DNA of 64,000 bases from Micromonospora andamanensis (lineage in GTDB: Bacteria > Actinomycetota > Actinomycetes > Mycobacteriales > Micromonosporaceae): the NCBI RefSeq assembly GCF_016863495.1, contig NZ_BOOZ01000008.1, positions 1-64,000 on the forward strand, read 5' to 3'. This document shows positions 57,529-64,000 of this stretch, piece by piece. The position numbers and the translations under genes are program-made. Below the pieces are notes generated by a model. That model was not told the origin of the DNA. It worked only from the letters and a program-made list of their open reading frames with translations, and made no database searches. Position 1 is the first letter of the stretch. Each line of letters starts with the position of its first letter.

Positions 57529-58697
57529 TCGTCTGCTTTTTCAGGGGCCTCACCATCATCCTGATTGTGGCAACATCGGTTAGCCTATGGCCAACTGACC
57601 TGCAAAGTGCGGTCAAGCCAGCGCCCGACGCCGAACAGCAGGTGCGCGCCGACCAATGGCACCTCCGTCACCTTAAAGTTGCCGAGGCGCATCGCATCAG
57701 CCAGGGAGAAGGCGTGGTCGTCGCGGTGCCCGATACCGGCGTCCACCCTCATCCTGACCTTCGACGAAACCTACTAACGGGAAGAAGTTTCCTACCAGGT
57801 AGCGAAAGCAATGGTCGCAGAGATCCAAACGGACACGGGACGAGCATGGCCGGAATCATCGGCGCGCATGGTCGAGGGAGCCGAAAAGGCGCACTTGGAA
57901 TTGCGCCGAGAGCAAAGATTTTGCCAATCAGGTCCTCAGCCCCCGACAACGTGGGGGATGCCGAAAGACTAGCTCTCGCAATCGAATACGCGATCAGCGA
58001 AGGCGCAGATGTAATTAGCGTATCCGGCGGCGGTGGGCATAATACCCGCCTCATTCGCGCCTTACAGTCTGCCCACGCAGCCAACGTAGTCGTCGTTGCG
58101 GCGGCCGGGAATACGTCCACCGATTCAGCCGTTATCTACCCTGCCGCCTTTGATACCGTCGTCGCCGTAGGGGGAACCGACCGCGACGGAAAACATTCGA
58201 GTGTTTCCATTTCAGGGCAACAGATAGACCTGGCAGCCCCCGCAGTCGAGATCTATAGCACCGACTCCGGTTCCGGTTATCGCCGTAGCACCGGCACCTC
58301 GAACTCAACCGCTATCGTCGCCGGAGGAGTTGCGCTGGTGAGGGCGAAGTTTCCGTATCTGCCGGCGGATGAGGTGGTTCATCGGTTGACTGCGACCGCT
58401 ATCGACAAGGGGCCGCCGGGACGGGATGACCAGTACGGCTACGGGGTCATCGATCTGGTGGCGGCGCTGACGGCAGACGTACCGCCGAGGGGTTTCGGGC
58501 CGGGGTCGACGGCCGGGCCGGATGGGACTGGCCCGACCACGGCGGCGGCTGATGGGCCGCGCGGCGGCGGGGAACGGGCGGCGACGGTCCGCGGCCTGGT
58601 CACGTTGGGGGTGCTGGTGGCGGCGGGCGTCACTTGGGTGCTGTTCATCAGGCGTCGACGGCGCTCCGATGACCCTCCCCCTCGGATCACTCGTTGA
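57525..58697 (+). CDS. mycP: Type VII secretion-associated serine protease (mycosin)
   Basis: 390 residues, subtilisin family S8. Signal peptide (residues 1-23), catalytic Asp70 (VVVAVPDTGVHPHPDL), His104 (NGHGTSMAGIIGAHG), Ser259 (STGTSNSTAIVAGGVALVRA), then a Pro/Gly linker and a C-terminal membrane anchor (VRGLVTLGVLVAAGVTWVLF, ~357-377) with RRRRR inside. This layout is that of MycP. GTG 57525 overlaps the preceding stop. Codon 180 is TTA (58062-58064). Bases 57,530-58,320 are AT-rich for this genome, then composition jumps back to normal within the gene. No eccB, eccC, eccD or eccE gene is in the window. Confidence 0.88.
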   Translation: MIVCFFRGLTIILIVATSVSLWPTDLQSAVKPAPDAEQQVRADQWHLRHLKVAEAHRISQGEGVVVAVPDTGVHPHPDLRRNLLTGRSFLPGSESNGRRDPNGHGTSMAGIIGAHGRGSRKGALGIAPRAKILPIRSSAPDNVGDAERLALAIEYAISEGADVISVSGGGGHNTRLIRALQSAHAANVVVVAAAGNTSTDSAVIYPAAFDTVVAVGGTDRDGKHSSVSISGQQIDLAAPAVEIYSTDSGSGYRRSTGTSNSTAIVAGGVALVRAKFPYLPADEVVHRLTATAIDKGPPGRDDQYGYGVIDLVAALTADVPPRGFGPGSTAGPDGTGPTTAAADGPRGGGERAATVRGLVTLGVLVAAGVTWVLFIRRRRRSDDPPPRITR

Positions 58698-58768
58698 CGC
58701 ATCGGCGGCGCTACTCTCCCAGAGCGGGGGCGTGGGTGGCGTGCGGCGTGGCGTACCCGGGCAGGCGG

Positions 58769-58774
58769 TAACGT
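58769..58774 (+). promoter_or_regulatory. Leaderless -10 element of maf
   Basis: TAACGT, 7-base spacer to GTG 58782. Confidence 0.6.
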
Positions 58775-58781
58775 CGGCGGG

Positions 58782-59438
58782 GTGCCTGATGCCCTGCCGC
58801 TCCGCCTCGTGCTCGCCTCGGCGAGCCCCGCCCGCCGTAAGTCTCTACAGTCTGCCGGCATCGAACCGGACGTCCTGGTCAGCGGGGTTGACGAATCGCT
58901 CGTGGTGACCGACCGGGCGGAGGATCTCTGTCTGGAGCTGGCCCGGCTCAAGGCCCAGGCAGTACTGGGTCGGCTGCGCCCGACCGACGATGAGCGCACC
59001 CTCGTGCTCGGTTGTGACTCGGTGCTCGCCTTCGACGGGGAGATTCTCGGCAAGCCCGACGACGAGGCTGACGCTACCCGGAGGTGGGAGCGGATGCGGG
59101 GGCGTAGCGGGGTGCTGCACAGCGGGCACTGTCTCGTCGACATGGTGGCTGGGCGGCGTGCCGAGGCGGTGGCCTCCACTGTGGTGCACTTCGCCGACGT
59201 CAGCGACCACGAGATTGCCACCTATGTCGCCACAGGCGAACCGCTGGCCGTGGCCGGTGCGTTCACCATCGACGGGTTGGGCGGGCCGTTCGTGGAGCGG
59301 ATCGAGGGGGACCCGGGCACTGTCGTCGGGCTTTCCCTGCCATTGTTGCGGAGTCTGCTCGCCGAGTTGGATCTACGGATCACCGATCTGTGGACGAAGG
59401 TCGCGCCTGGTAACCAGATCGTCGAACCGCTCGGTTAG
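58782..59438 (+). CDS. maf: Maf/HAM1-fold nucleotide pyrophosphatase
   Basis: 218 residues. Maf proteins hydrolyse dTTP/UTP or modified pyrimidine NTPs to the monophosphate and PPi, and affect septum formation in some bacteria. N-terminal LRLVLASASPARRKSLQSAG is the family signature; VLGCDSVLAFDGEILGKPDD carries the catalytic Asp, and SGVLHSGHCLVD plus GAFTIDGLGGPFVERIEGDP complete the fold. Leaderless GTG start. In M. tuberculosis the homologue Rv3282 directly follows accE5; here the mycosin cassette intervenes. Confidence 0.94.
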   Translation: MPDALPLRLVLASASPARRKSLQSAGIEPDVLVSGVDESLVVTDRAEDLCLELARLKAQAVLGRLRPTDDERTLVLGCDSVLAFDGEILGKPDDEADATRRWERMRGRSGVLHSGHCLVDMVAGRRAEAVASTVVHFADVSDHEIATYVATGEPLAVAGAFTIDGLGGPFVERIEGDPGTVVGLSLPLLRSLLAELDLRITDLWTKVAPGNQIVEPLG

Positions 59439-59441
59439 GTT
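59436..59441 (+). promoter_or_regulatory. Leaderless -10 element of the O-methyltransferase gene
   Basis: TAGGTT, 7-base spacer to ATG 59449. It overlaps the maf stop codon region. Confidence 0.55.
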
Positions 59442-59448
59442 CCGAAGC

Positions 59449-60102
59449 ATGACGTTGAAGTCGATTCCGCTCACCGACGATCTGCACCGCTACCTCGTGG
59501 CGCACGGCGCGCCGCCGGACGAGATCGTCAGTGATCTGGCGCGGGAAACGTTGGCGCTGCTCCCCGAGCATGCCTCGATGCAGGTCGCGCCGGAACAGGC
59601 CGCCTTCCTGACGTTCCTGACCCGGCTGCTCGGTGCCCGGCAGGCGGTGGAGGTGGGCACCTTCACCGGGCTGTCGTCGCTGGCGATCGCCCGGGGGTTG
59701 ACCGAGGGTGGGCGGTTGACCTGCTTCGACATCTCGGAGGAGTACACGAGCGTCGCCCGGCGGTACTGGGCGCGGGCGGGTGTCGACGACCGGATCGACC
59801 TGCGTATCGGGCCGGCTGGCGACACGCTGCGCGAACTGCCGCACGAGCGCTACCTGGATTTTGCCTTCATCGACGCGGACAAGACCGGCTACCCGGTCTA
59901 CTGGGCCGAGTTGGTGCCTCGGATGCGGCCCGGTGGGGTGATCGCGGTCGACAACGTGCTGCGTAACGGCCGGGTGGTGGCGCCGCAGAGCGCCGACGAC
60001 CGGGCGATCGCGGCGTTCAACGAGGACGTGCTGGCCGACGTACGGGTCGACGCCGTGATGCTGCCGATCGCCGACGGCCTGACCCTCGCTCACGTGCACT
60101 GA
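59449..60102 (+). CDS. Class I SAM-dependent O-methyltransferase (COMT/CCoAMT-like)
   Basis: 217 residues. The family is methyltransferase_3 (caffeoyl-CoA O-methyltransferase-like): SAM loop AVEVGTFTGLSSLAIARGL, acidic motif LTCFDISEEY, metal-binding DFAFIDADKTGYPVYW and VIAVDNVLRNGRV. Likely transfers methyl to a catechol-type hydroxyl using a divalent metal; substrate unknown. Starts 10 bases after maf with its own leaderless promoter inside the maf stop region. Followed by a palindrome (60129-60190). Confidence 0.92.
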   Translation: MTLKSIPLTDDLHRYLVAHGAPPDEIVSDLARETLALLPEHASMQVAPEQAAFLTFLTRLLGARQAVEVGTFTGLSSLAIARGLTEGGRLTCFDISEEYTSVARRYWARAGVDDRIDLRIGPAGDTLRELPHERYLDFAFIDADKTGYPVYWAELVPRMRPGGVIAVDNVLRNGRVVAPQSADDRAIAAFNEDVLADVRVDAVMLPIADGLTLAHVH

Positions 60103-60128
60103 CGCCTGTCGCCGGGGGCGTCGATCCA

Positions 60129-60190
60129 CTCGGGTTACGGCATGTCGCGGCATCCTGCCGACGGGAAACCCCAACATGCCGCAACCCGGG
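60129..60190. repeat. Intergenic palindrome, family 2 copy b
   Basis: CTCGGGTTACGGCATGTCGCGG (from 60129) and the complement of CCCGGGTTGCGGCATGTTGG (ending 60190) form imperfect arms. The left arm is close to the 13,541-13,571 arm read on the minus strand. It again lies between two convergent genes. Beyond it (60,190-60,280) is a CCCGGTCCCGGC-type low-complexity stretch. Confidence 0.7.
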
Positions 60191-60294
60191 ACCGGCCCAA
60201 CCCGGTCCCGGCCCGGTCCCGGCCAATCGCCCCGGCCTAACCGTCCCGGCCCGACCCGGCCCCGGCCTGCACCGGGGCGGGTTGGCGCGGCTCG

Positions 60295-61050
60295 TCAGCG
60301 GACGCTGCGGGCGAACTGGCGGGCGGCCCAGTAGACGCCGGCGGCGGCGAGGATCGCGATGATGGTCAGCCCCTGCCAGACCCGGTCGTTGCCGATGTCG
60401 CCGTTGAACAGGGCTCGGGTGCCGTCGACCGCCCAGGAGAACGGGTTCCATTTGGCGACTCCCTGCAACCAGCCTGGCGCGAAGGCGAGCGGCAGCAGGA
60501 TGCCGGAGAGCAGCAGCACCGGCTGCGCCACCGTGTTCATCAGCGGAGCCAGGGCGTCCTCGCTCTTCACCTTGAGCGCGACGCCGTAGGAGACCGCCGA
60601 GGTCATCAGCGCGATCAGGGCGAGCATCAGGTACGCCAGCAGCAGGTCACCGATGAACACGCGCAGGTCGAACAGGAGCGCGAGCAGCGTGATGATGACG
60701 GCCTGGGTCATCAGCGACACCACGTCGCGCAGCGACCGGCCGAGCAGCAGGGCGAGTCGGCTGACCGGGGTGACCCGGGAGCGTTCGATGACTCCGGCCC
60801 GTAGTTCGGCGATGAGGCCGAAGCCCTGGAACAGACCGCCGAAGATGGCCAGCAGGACCAGCAGACCGGGCACGAAGATCTTGTACGCTTCGGCCTGGGT
60901 GGGCGCGCCCAGCGCGGGCTTGAGCAGCGGGGCGAAGAGCAGCAGGTACATCACCGGCTGGAAGACGCCGACGAAGACCCACACGGGGTTGCGCAGCAGC
61001 AGGTGCAGCTGCCGTTGAAAGATCAGCCAGGTGTCGCGAGCGAGCTTCAT
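60295..61050 (-). CDS. ABC-2 type transporter permease (DrrB-like)
   Basis: 251 residues, six predicted spans (VFVGVFQPVMYLLLFAPLL, FVPGLLVLLAIFGGLFQGFG, LLLAYLMLALIALMTSAV, VAQPVLLLSGILLPLAFAP, TIIAILAAAGVYWAA). The ERSRVTPVSRLALLLGRSLRD segment is the coupling/ABC-2 signature. Forms the membrane part of an exporter with the ATPase gene just upstream (17-base gap). GGAGATC lies 6 bases before ATG 61050. The cargo (drug, lipid or natural product) cannot be told from sequence. Confidence 0.9.
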   Translation of the reverse strand: MKLARDTWLIFQRQLHLLLRNPVWVFVGVFQPVMYLLLFAPLLKPALGAPTQAEAYKIFVPGLLVLLAIFGGLFQGFGLIAELRAGVIERSRVTPVSRLALLLGRSLRDVVSLMTQAVIITLLALLFDLRVFIGDLLLAYLMLALIALMTSAVSYGVALKVKSEDALAPLMNTVAQPVLLLSGILLPLAFAPGWLQGVAKWNPFSWAVDGTRALFNGDIGNDRVWQGLTIIAILAAAGVYWAARQFARSVR

Positions 61051-61067
61051 CAGATCTCCGGGTCGGG

Positions 61068-62027
61068 TCAGGACTCGCGCAGCGAGCGGCCGGTCTTGGT
61101 GAGGAAGACGTCGTCGAGGCTCGGGCGGTGCAGCTCGATCGACTTGAGGTCGAGCCCTGCCGCGTCGATCCGGCGCAGGATCCGCGGGATGGCTGTGGCG
61201 CCCTCGTCGACGAAGAGCCGCAGGCCGCCCTCGTCGAGCAGTTCCAGCCGGTTCACGTACTCCTCGCCGTCGAGCAGCTTCTCGGCCTCGCCGGTGGCGG
61301 TGACATCCAGGCCGACCTGCACCACATCGCCGGAGATCTCCCGCTTGAGGTCGGTCGGCGTGCCCTCGGCGACCAGCTCGCCATGATCCATGATCGCGAT
61401 GCGGTCGCAGAGCGCGTCGGCCTCGTCCAGGTAGTGGGTGGTGATGAAGACCGTCATCCCGTCGGCGCGCAGCCGCCGGATCTCGTCCCACATGTGGGCC
61501 CGGCTCTGCGGGTCGAGCCCGGTGGTGGGCTCGTCCAGGAAGACGATCTTCGGCTCGTGGATGATGCCGAGCGCGATCTCGACCCGACGCCGCTGCCCAC
61601 CTGAATAGGTCTTGCACTTGCGGTCGGCGAACTCGGCGAGCTGGAACGCCTCCAGCGCGCGGGCGGCCCGTCGGTGCGCCTCGGCCTTGCCGATGCCGTA
61701 CATCCGGGCCTGGAGCACCAGTTCCTCGCGGCCTGTTGATTCGTCCCAGGTGCTCCCGCCCTGGGCGACGTAGCCGATCCGGCGACGTACCTCGCCCGGG
61801 TCCTTCAGCAGGTCGGCGCCGGCGATAGTGGCCTGGCCGCCGTCGGGCTCGATAAGCGTCGCCAGCATCCGCAGCGTGGTGGTCTTGCCGGCACCGTTCG
61901 GGCCGAGGAACCCGAAGATCTCACCGGCCGGCACGTCCAGGTCGACGCCGCGTACCGCCTCGACGGTCTTCGTCTCCCGACCGGCCCGGCTGCGGAACGA
62001 CTTCCGCAGCCCTCTGGTCTCGATCAT
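61068..62027 (-). CDS. Daunorubicin-resistance-type ABC transporter ATPase (DrrA-like)
   Basis: 319 residues. Walker A FGFLGPNGAGKTTTLRML, Q-loop YVAQGGSTWDE, ABC signature KTYSGGQRRRVEIALG, Walker B KIVFLDEPTTGLDPQSR and switch His TVFITTHYLDEAD. The C-terminal ~95 residues match the DrrA-specific regulatory extension, ending in LHRPSLDDVFLTKTGRSLRE. Powers export with the permease encoded next. GGGGAGC lies 7 bases before ATG 62027. Divergent from accA. Confidence 0.93.
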   Translation of the reverse strand: MIETRGLRKSFRSRAGRETKTVEAVRGVDLDVPAGEIFGFLGPNGAGKTTTLRMLATLIEPDGGQATIAGADLLKDPGEVRRRIGYVAQGGSTWDESTGREELVLQARMYGIGKAEAHRRAARALEAFQLAEFADRKCKTYSGGQRRRVEIALGIIHEPKIVFLDEPTTGLDPQSRAHMWDEIRRLRADGMTVFITTHYLDEADALCDRIAIMDHGELVAEGTPTDLKREISGDVVQVGLDVTATGEAEKLLDGEEYVNRLELLDEGGLRLFVDEGATAIPRILRRIDAAGLDLKSIELHRPSLDDVFLTKTGRSLRES

Positions 62028-62214
62028 GTCCTGCTCCCCGCTCGTGGCCGTGTGTCGGCCATCATCGTCACCGGCACTCGACCACATCCGTACGACACCA
62101 CGCCGCTCAATTAACTGTGGCGGGCAGTGCGCCATCCCACACTGAGCGATCGTTAGGGCCGTCGGGGTGACAGATAAACTCCCGGTCAGTAACCCGCCGG
62201 GAGGAGCCACCAAG

Positions 62215-63966
62215 GTGCGCAAGGTACTCATCGCCAACCGTGGCGAGATCGCCGTCCGGGTCATCCGCGCCTGCCGGGACGCGGGCCTGGGCAGCGTCGC
62301 GGTGTACGCCGACTCCGACCGGGACGCCCTGCACGCCACACTCGCCGACGAAGCGTACGCCCTGGGTGGTGACACCGCTGCGGATTCCTACCTGCGCATC
62401 GACAAGCTGATCGACATCGCCGGCCGGTCAGGCGCGGACGCGGTACATCCCGGGTACGGATTCCTCTCCGAGAACGCCGACTTCGCCCAGGCGGTCATCG
62501 ACGCCGGTCTGACCTGGATCGGTCCCACCCCGCAGGCGATCCGCGACCTGGGTGACAAGGTGACCGCCCGGCACATCGCCCAGCGGGCCGGCGCCCCGCT
62601 GGTCCCCGGCACCGCGGACCCGGTCGGCAGCCCCGACGAGGTGATGGCCTTCGCGATCGATCACGGCCTGCCGGTGGCGATCAAGGCGGCCTTCGGCGGC
62701 GGCGGGCGCGGGCTGAAGGTGGCCCGCACAATGGAGGAGATTCCGCAGCTGTTCGAATCGGCCACCCGGGAGGCGGTGGCCGCGTTCGGCCGGGGCGAGT
62801 GCTTCGTCGAGCGGTACCTCGACCAGCCCCGCCACGTGGAGGCGCAGGTCCTCGCCGACCAGCACGGCAACGTGATCGTGGTGGGCACCCGGGACTGCTC
62901 GTTGCAGCGCCGCCACCAGAAGCTTGTCGAGGAGGCACCGGCGCCGTTCCTCACCGCCGCGCAGCGGGCCCAGATCCACGACAGCGCCAAGGCGATCTGC
63001 CGGGAGGCCGGCTATCACGGTGCCGGCACTGTCGAGTACCTGGTCGGCAACGACGGCACCATCTCCTTCCTGGAGGTCAACACCCGCCTCCAGGTGGAGC
63101 ACCCGGTCACCGAGGAGACCGCCGGCATCGACCTGGTCCGCGAGCAGTTCCGCATCGCCGACGGCGAGAAGCTGCGGTTCACCGAGGATCCGATCCCGCG
63201 CGGGCACGCCATCGAGTTCCGGATCAACGGCGAGGATCCGGGCCGCAACTTCCTGCCCGCCCCCGGCACGGTCACCGCGCTGCGGCTGCCCACCGGCCCC
63301 GGGGTACGGGTGGACACCGGCATATCGGCCGGTGACGTGATCGGCGGCAACTTCGACTCCCTGCTGGCCAAGGTCATCGTCACCGGTGAGACCCGGACCG
63401 AGGCGTTGGAGCGGGCTCGCCGGGCGCTTGACGAGATGGTGGTCGACGGGATGGCCACCGCGCTGCCGTTCCACCGGCTGGTGGTGCGCGATCCGGCGTT
63501 CACCGCCGAGCCGTTCAAGGTGCACACCCGGTGGATCGAGACAGAGTTCGACAACACCGTGCCGCCGTTCACCGCCATCGCCGGGGCCCTCGCCGGCCCG
63601 GCCGAGCGCGAGACAGTCGTGGTGGAGGTGGGCGGCAAGCGGCTGGAGGTGAGCCTTCCCGCCGGGCTCGGCGCCGCCACCGCCGGTTCCGCGCCGGCCG
63701 CGCGAAAGCCCACCCGCCGGGGTGGCGGGACCACTGTGGGCGCGGCGGCGAGCGGTGATTCGCTGACCTCGCCCATGCAGGGCACCATCGTGAAGATCGC
63801 GGTGGCCGACGGCGACACGGTCGCCGAGGGTGATCTGGTCGTGGTGCTGGAGGCGATGAAGATGGAGCAGCCTCTGCACGCGCACAAGGCCGGCACGGTA
63901 AGCGGGCTCTCGGCCGAGGTCGGTGCGGTGATCACCGCTGGCGCGGCGATCTGCACCATCGTCTGA
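62215..63966 (+). CDS. accA: Acyl-CoA carboxylase alpha subunit (biotin carboxylase + BCCP)
   Basis: 583 residues. Biotin carboxylase domain (1-450): [51 protein letters not shown]-grasp loop, [37 protein letters not shown] linker leads to a C-terminal biotinyl domain with [12 protein letters not shown], whose Lys is the BirA target. Supplies carboxybiotin to AccD5. GTG 62215 is chosen because GGGAGGAG lies 8 bases upstream and homologues begin at [13 protein letters not shown] 62167 would add 16 residues. Positional match to Rv3285 (accA3). Confidence 0.97.
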   Translation: MRKVLIANRGEIAVRVIRACRDAGLGSVAVYADSDRDALHATLADEAYALGGDTAADSYLRIDKLIDIAGRSGADAVHPGYGFLSENADFAQAVIDAGLTWIGPTPQAIRDLGDKVTARHIAQRAGAPLVPGTADPVGSPDEVMAFAIDHGLPVAIKAAFGGGGRGLKVARTMEEIPQLFESATREAVAAFGRGECFVERYLDQPRHVEAQVLADQHGNVIVVGTRDCSLQRRHQKLVEEAPAPFLTAAQRAQIHDSAKAICREAGYHGAGTVEYLVGNDGTISFLEVNTRLQVEHPVTEETAGIDLVREQFRIADGEKLRFTEDPIPRGHAIEFRINGEDPGRNFLPAPGTVTALRLPTGPGVRVDTGISAGDVIGGNFDSLLAKVIVTGETRTEALERARRALDEMVVDGMATALPFHRLVVRDPAFTAEPFKVHTRWIETEFDNTVPPFTAIAGALAGPAERETVVVEVGGKRLEVSLPAGLGAATAGSAPAARKPTRRGGGTTVGAAASGDSLTSPMQGTIVKIAVADGDTVAEGDLVVVLEAMKMEQPLHAHKAGTVSGLSAEVGAVITAGAAICTIV

Positions 63967-64000
63967 GGTGTGACGCCGGGTTCAGCGGAGGGTTTCGGCG

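Noticed and set aside
60190..60290. CCCGGTCCCGGC-type repetitive stretch
   Set aside because: Irregular low-complexity GC DNA without a fixed repeat unit; not a CRISPR or defined tandem array.

Overview
The window is high-GC chromosomal DNA (about 70% G+C by eye) from an actinomycete of the Micromonospora/Micromonosporaceae type. The evidence is gene content and order (mfd, mazG, eno, a DivIC/FtsB-like gene, DUF501, ppx; ispH, xseA, xseB; birA, accD5, accE, maf, accA), many GTG starts, many leaderless promoters of the TANNNT-N6/7-start type, and near absence of TTA codons. Gene order repeatedly matches blocks known from Mycobacterium tuberculosis (Rv1020-Rv1026, Rv1095-Rv1110, Rv3277-Rv3285). 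I see no rRNA, tRNA, CRISPR array, prophage or transposase gene. Species assignment is inference.

Layout. 1-12,280 (minus strand): ppx (cut by the left edge), argA-type acetyltransferase, DUF501, FtsB/DivIC-like, eno, then a plus-strand lipoprotein, a DUF885 metalloprotease-like gene, and the mfd / SurA-like lipoprotein / mazG operon. 12,572-24,518: a fused cyclase-family hydrolase, an S66 peptidase, ppc, a small secreted I36-type inhibitor, rmuC, a 1086-residue secreted subtilase, a membrane protein and a lipoprotein. 24,574-31,126: ispH diverging from xseA-xseB, two tandem LppX-like lipoproteins, DUF4245, glpX. 31,123-41,719: DMT transporter, rhomboid protease, SLT-domain protein, PIN-PhoH protein, small unknowns, an XRE regulator, otsB, a Z-prenyl synthase and a geranylgeranyl-reductase-family flavoprotein. 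41,751-48,680: GTP-dependent PEP carboxykinase, two GtrA proteins, a PH-domain protein, birA diverging from accD5.

48,730-58,697 is an accessory stretch separating accD5 from accE and maf. It holds an M50-like protease / SigE-family sigma factor / membrane protein cassette, Uma2, a GH25 muramidase, a receptor-like Ser/Thr kinase and, after accE, a three-gene type VII secretion-associated cassette ending in a mycosin. 58,782-63,966 returns to core genes: maf, an O-methyltransferase, a drug-type ABC exporter and the acyl-CoA carboxylase alpha subunit.

How the genes work together. Eno, Ppc, PckG and GlpX surround the PEP-pyruvate-oxaloacetate and gluconeogenic node. BirA biotinylates the AccA subunit that works with AccD5 and AccE. 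The kinase, sigma factor, secreted hydrolases and mycosin cassette look like envelope and secretion functions.

The main unexpected signals are: (i) several families of long-spacer intergenic palindromes, one of which supplies the mazG stop codon and one of which sits in the ispH/xseA divergent promoter; (ii) an AT-richer, overlapping mycosin cassette with a TTA codon and no visible ESX core genes; (iii) an M50/sigma/membrane-protein operon; (iv) very common leaderless promoters; and (v) Crp-like sites upstream of pckG and the SLT gene.
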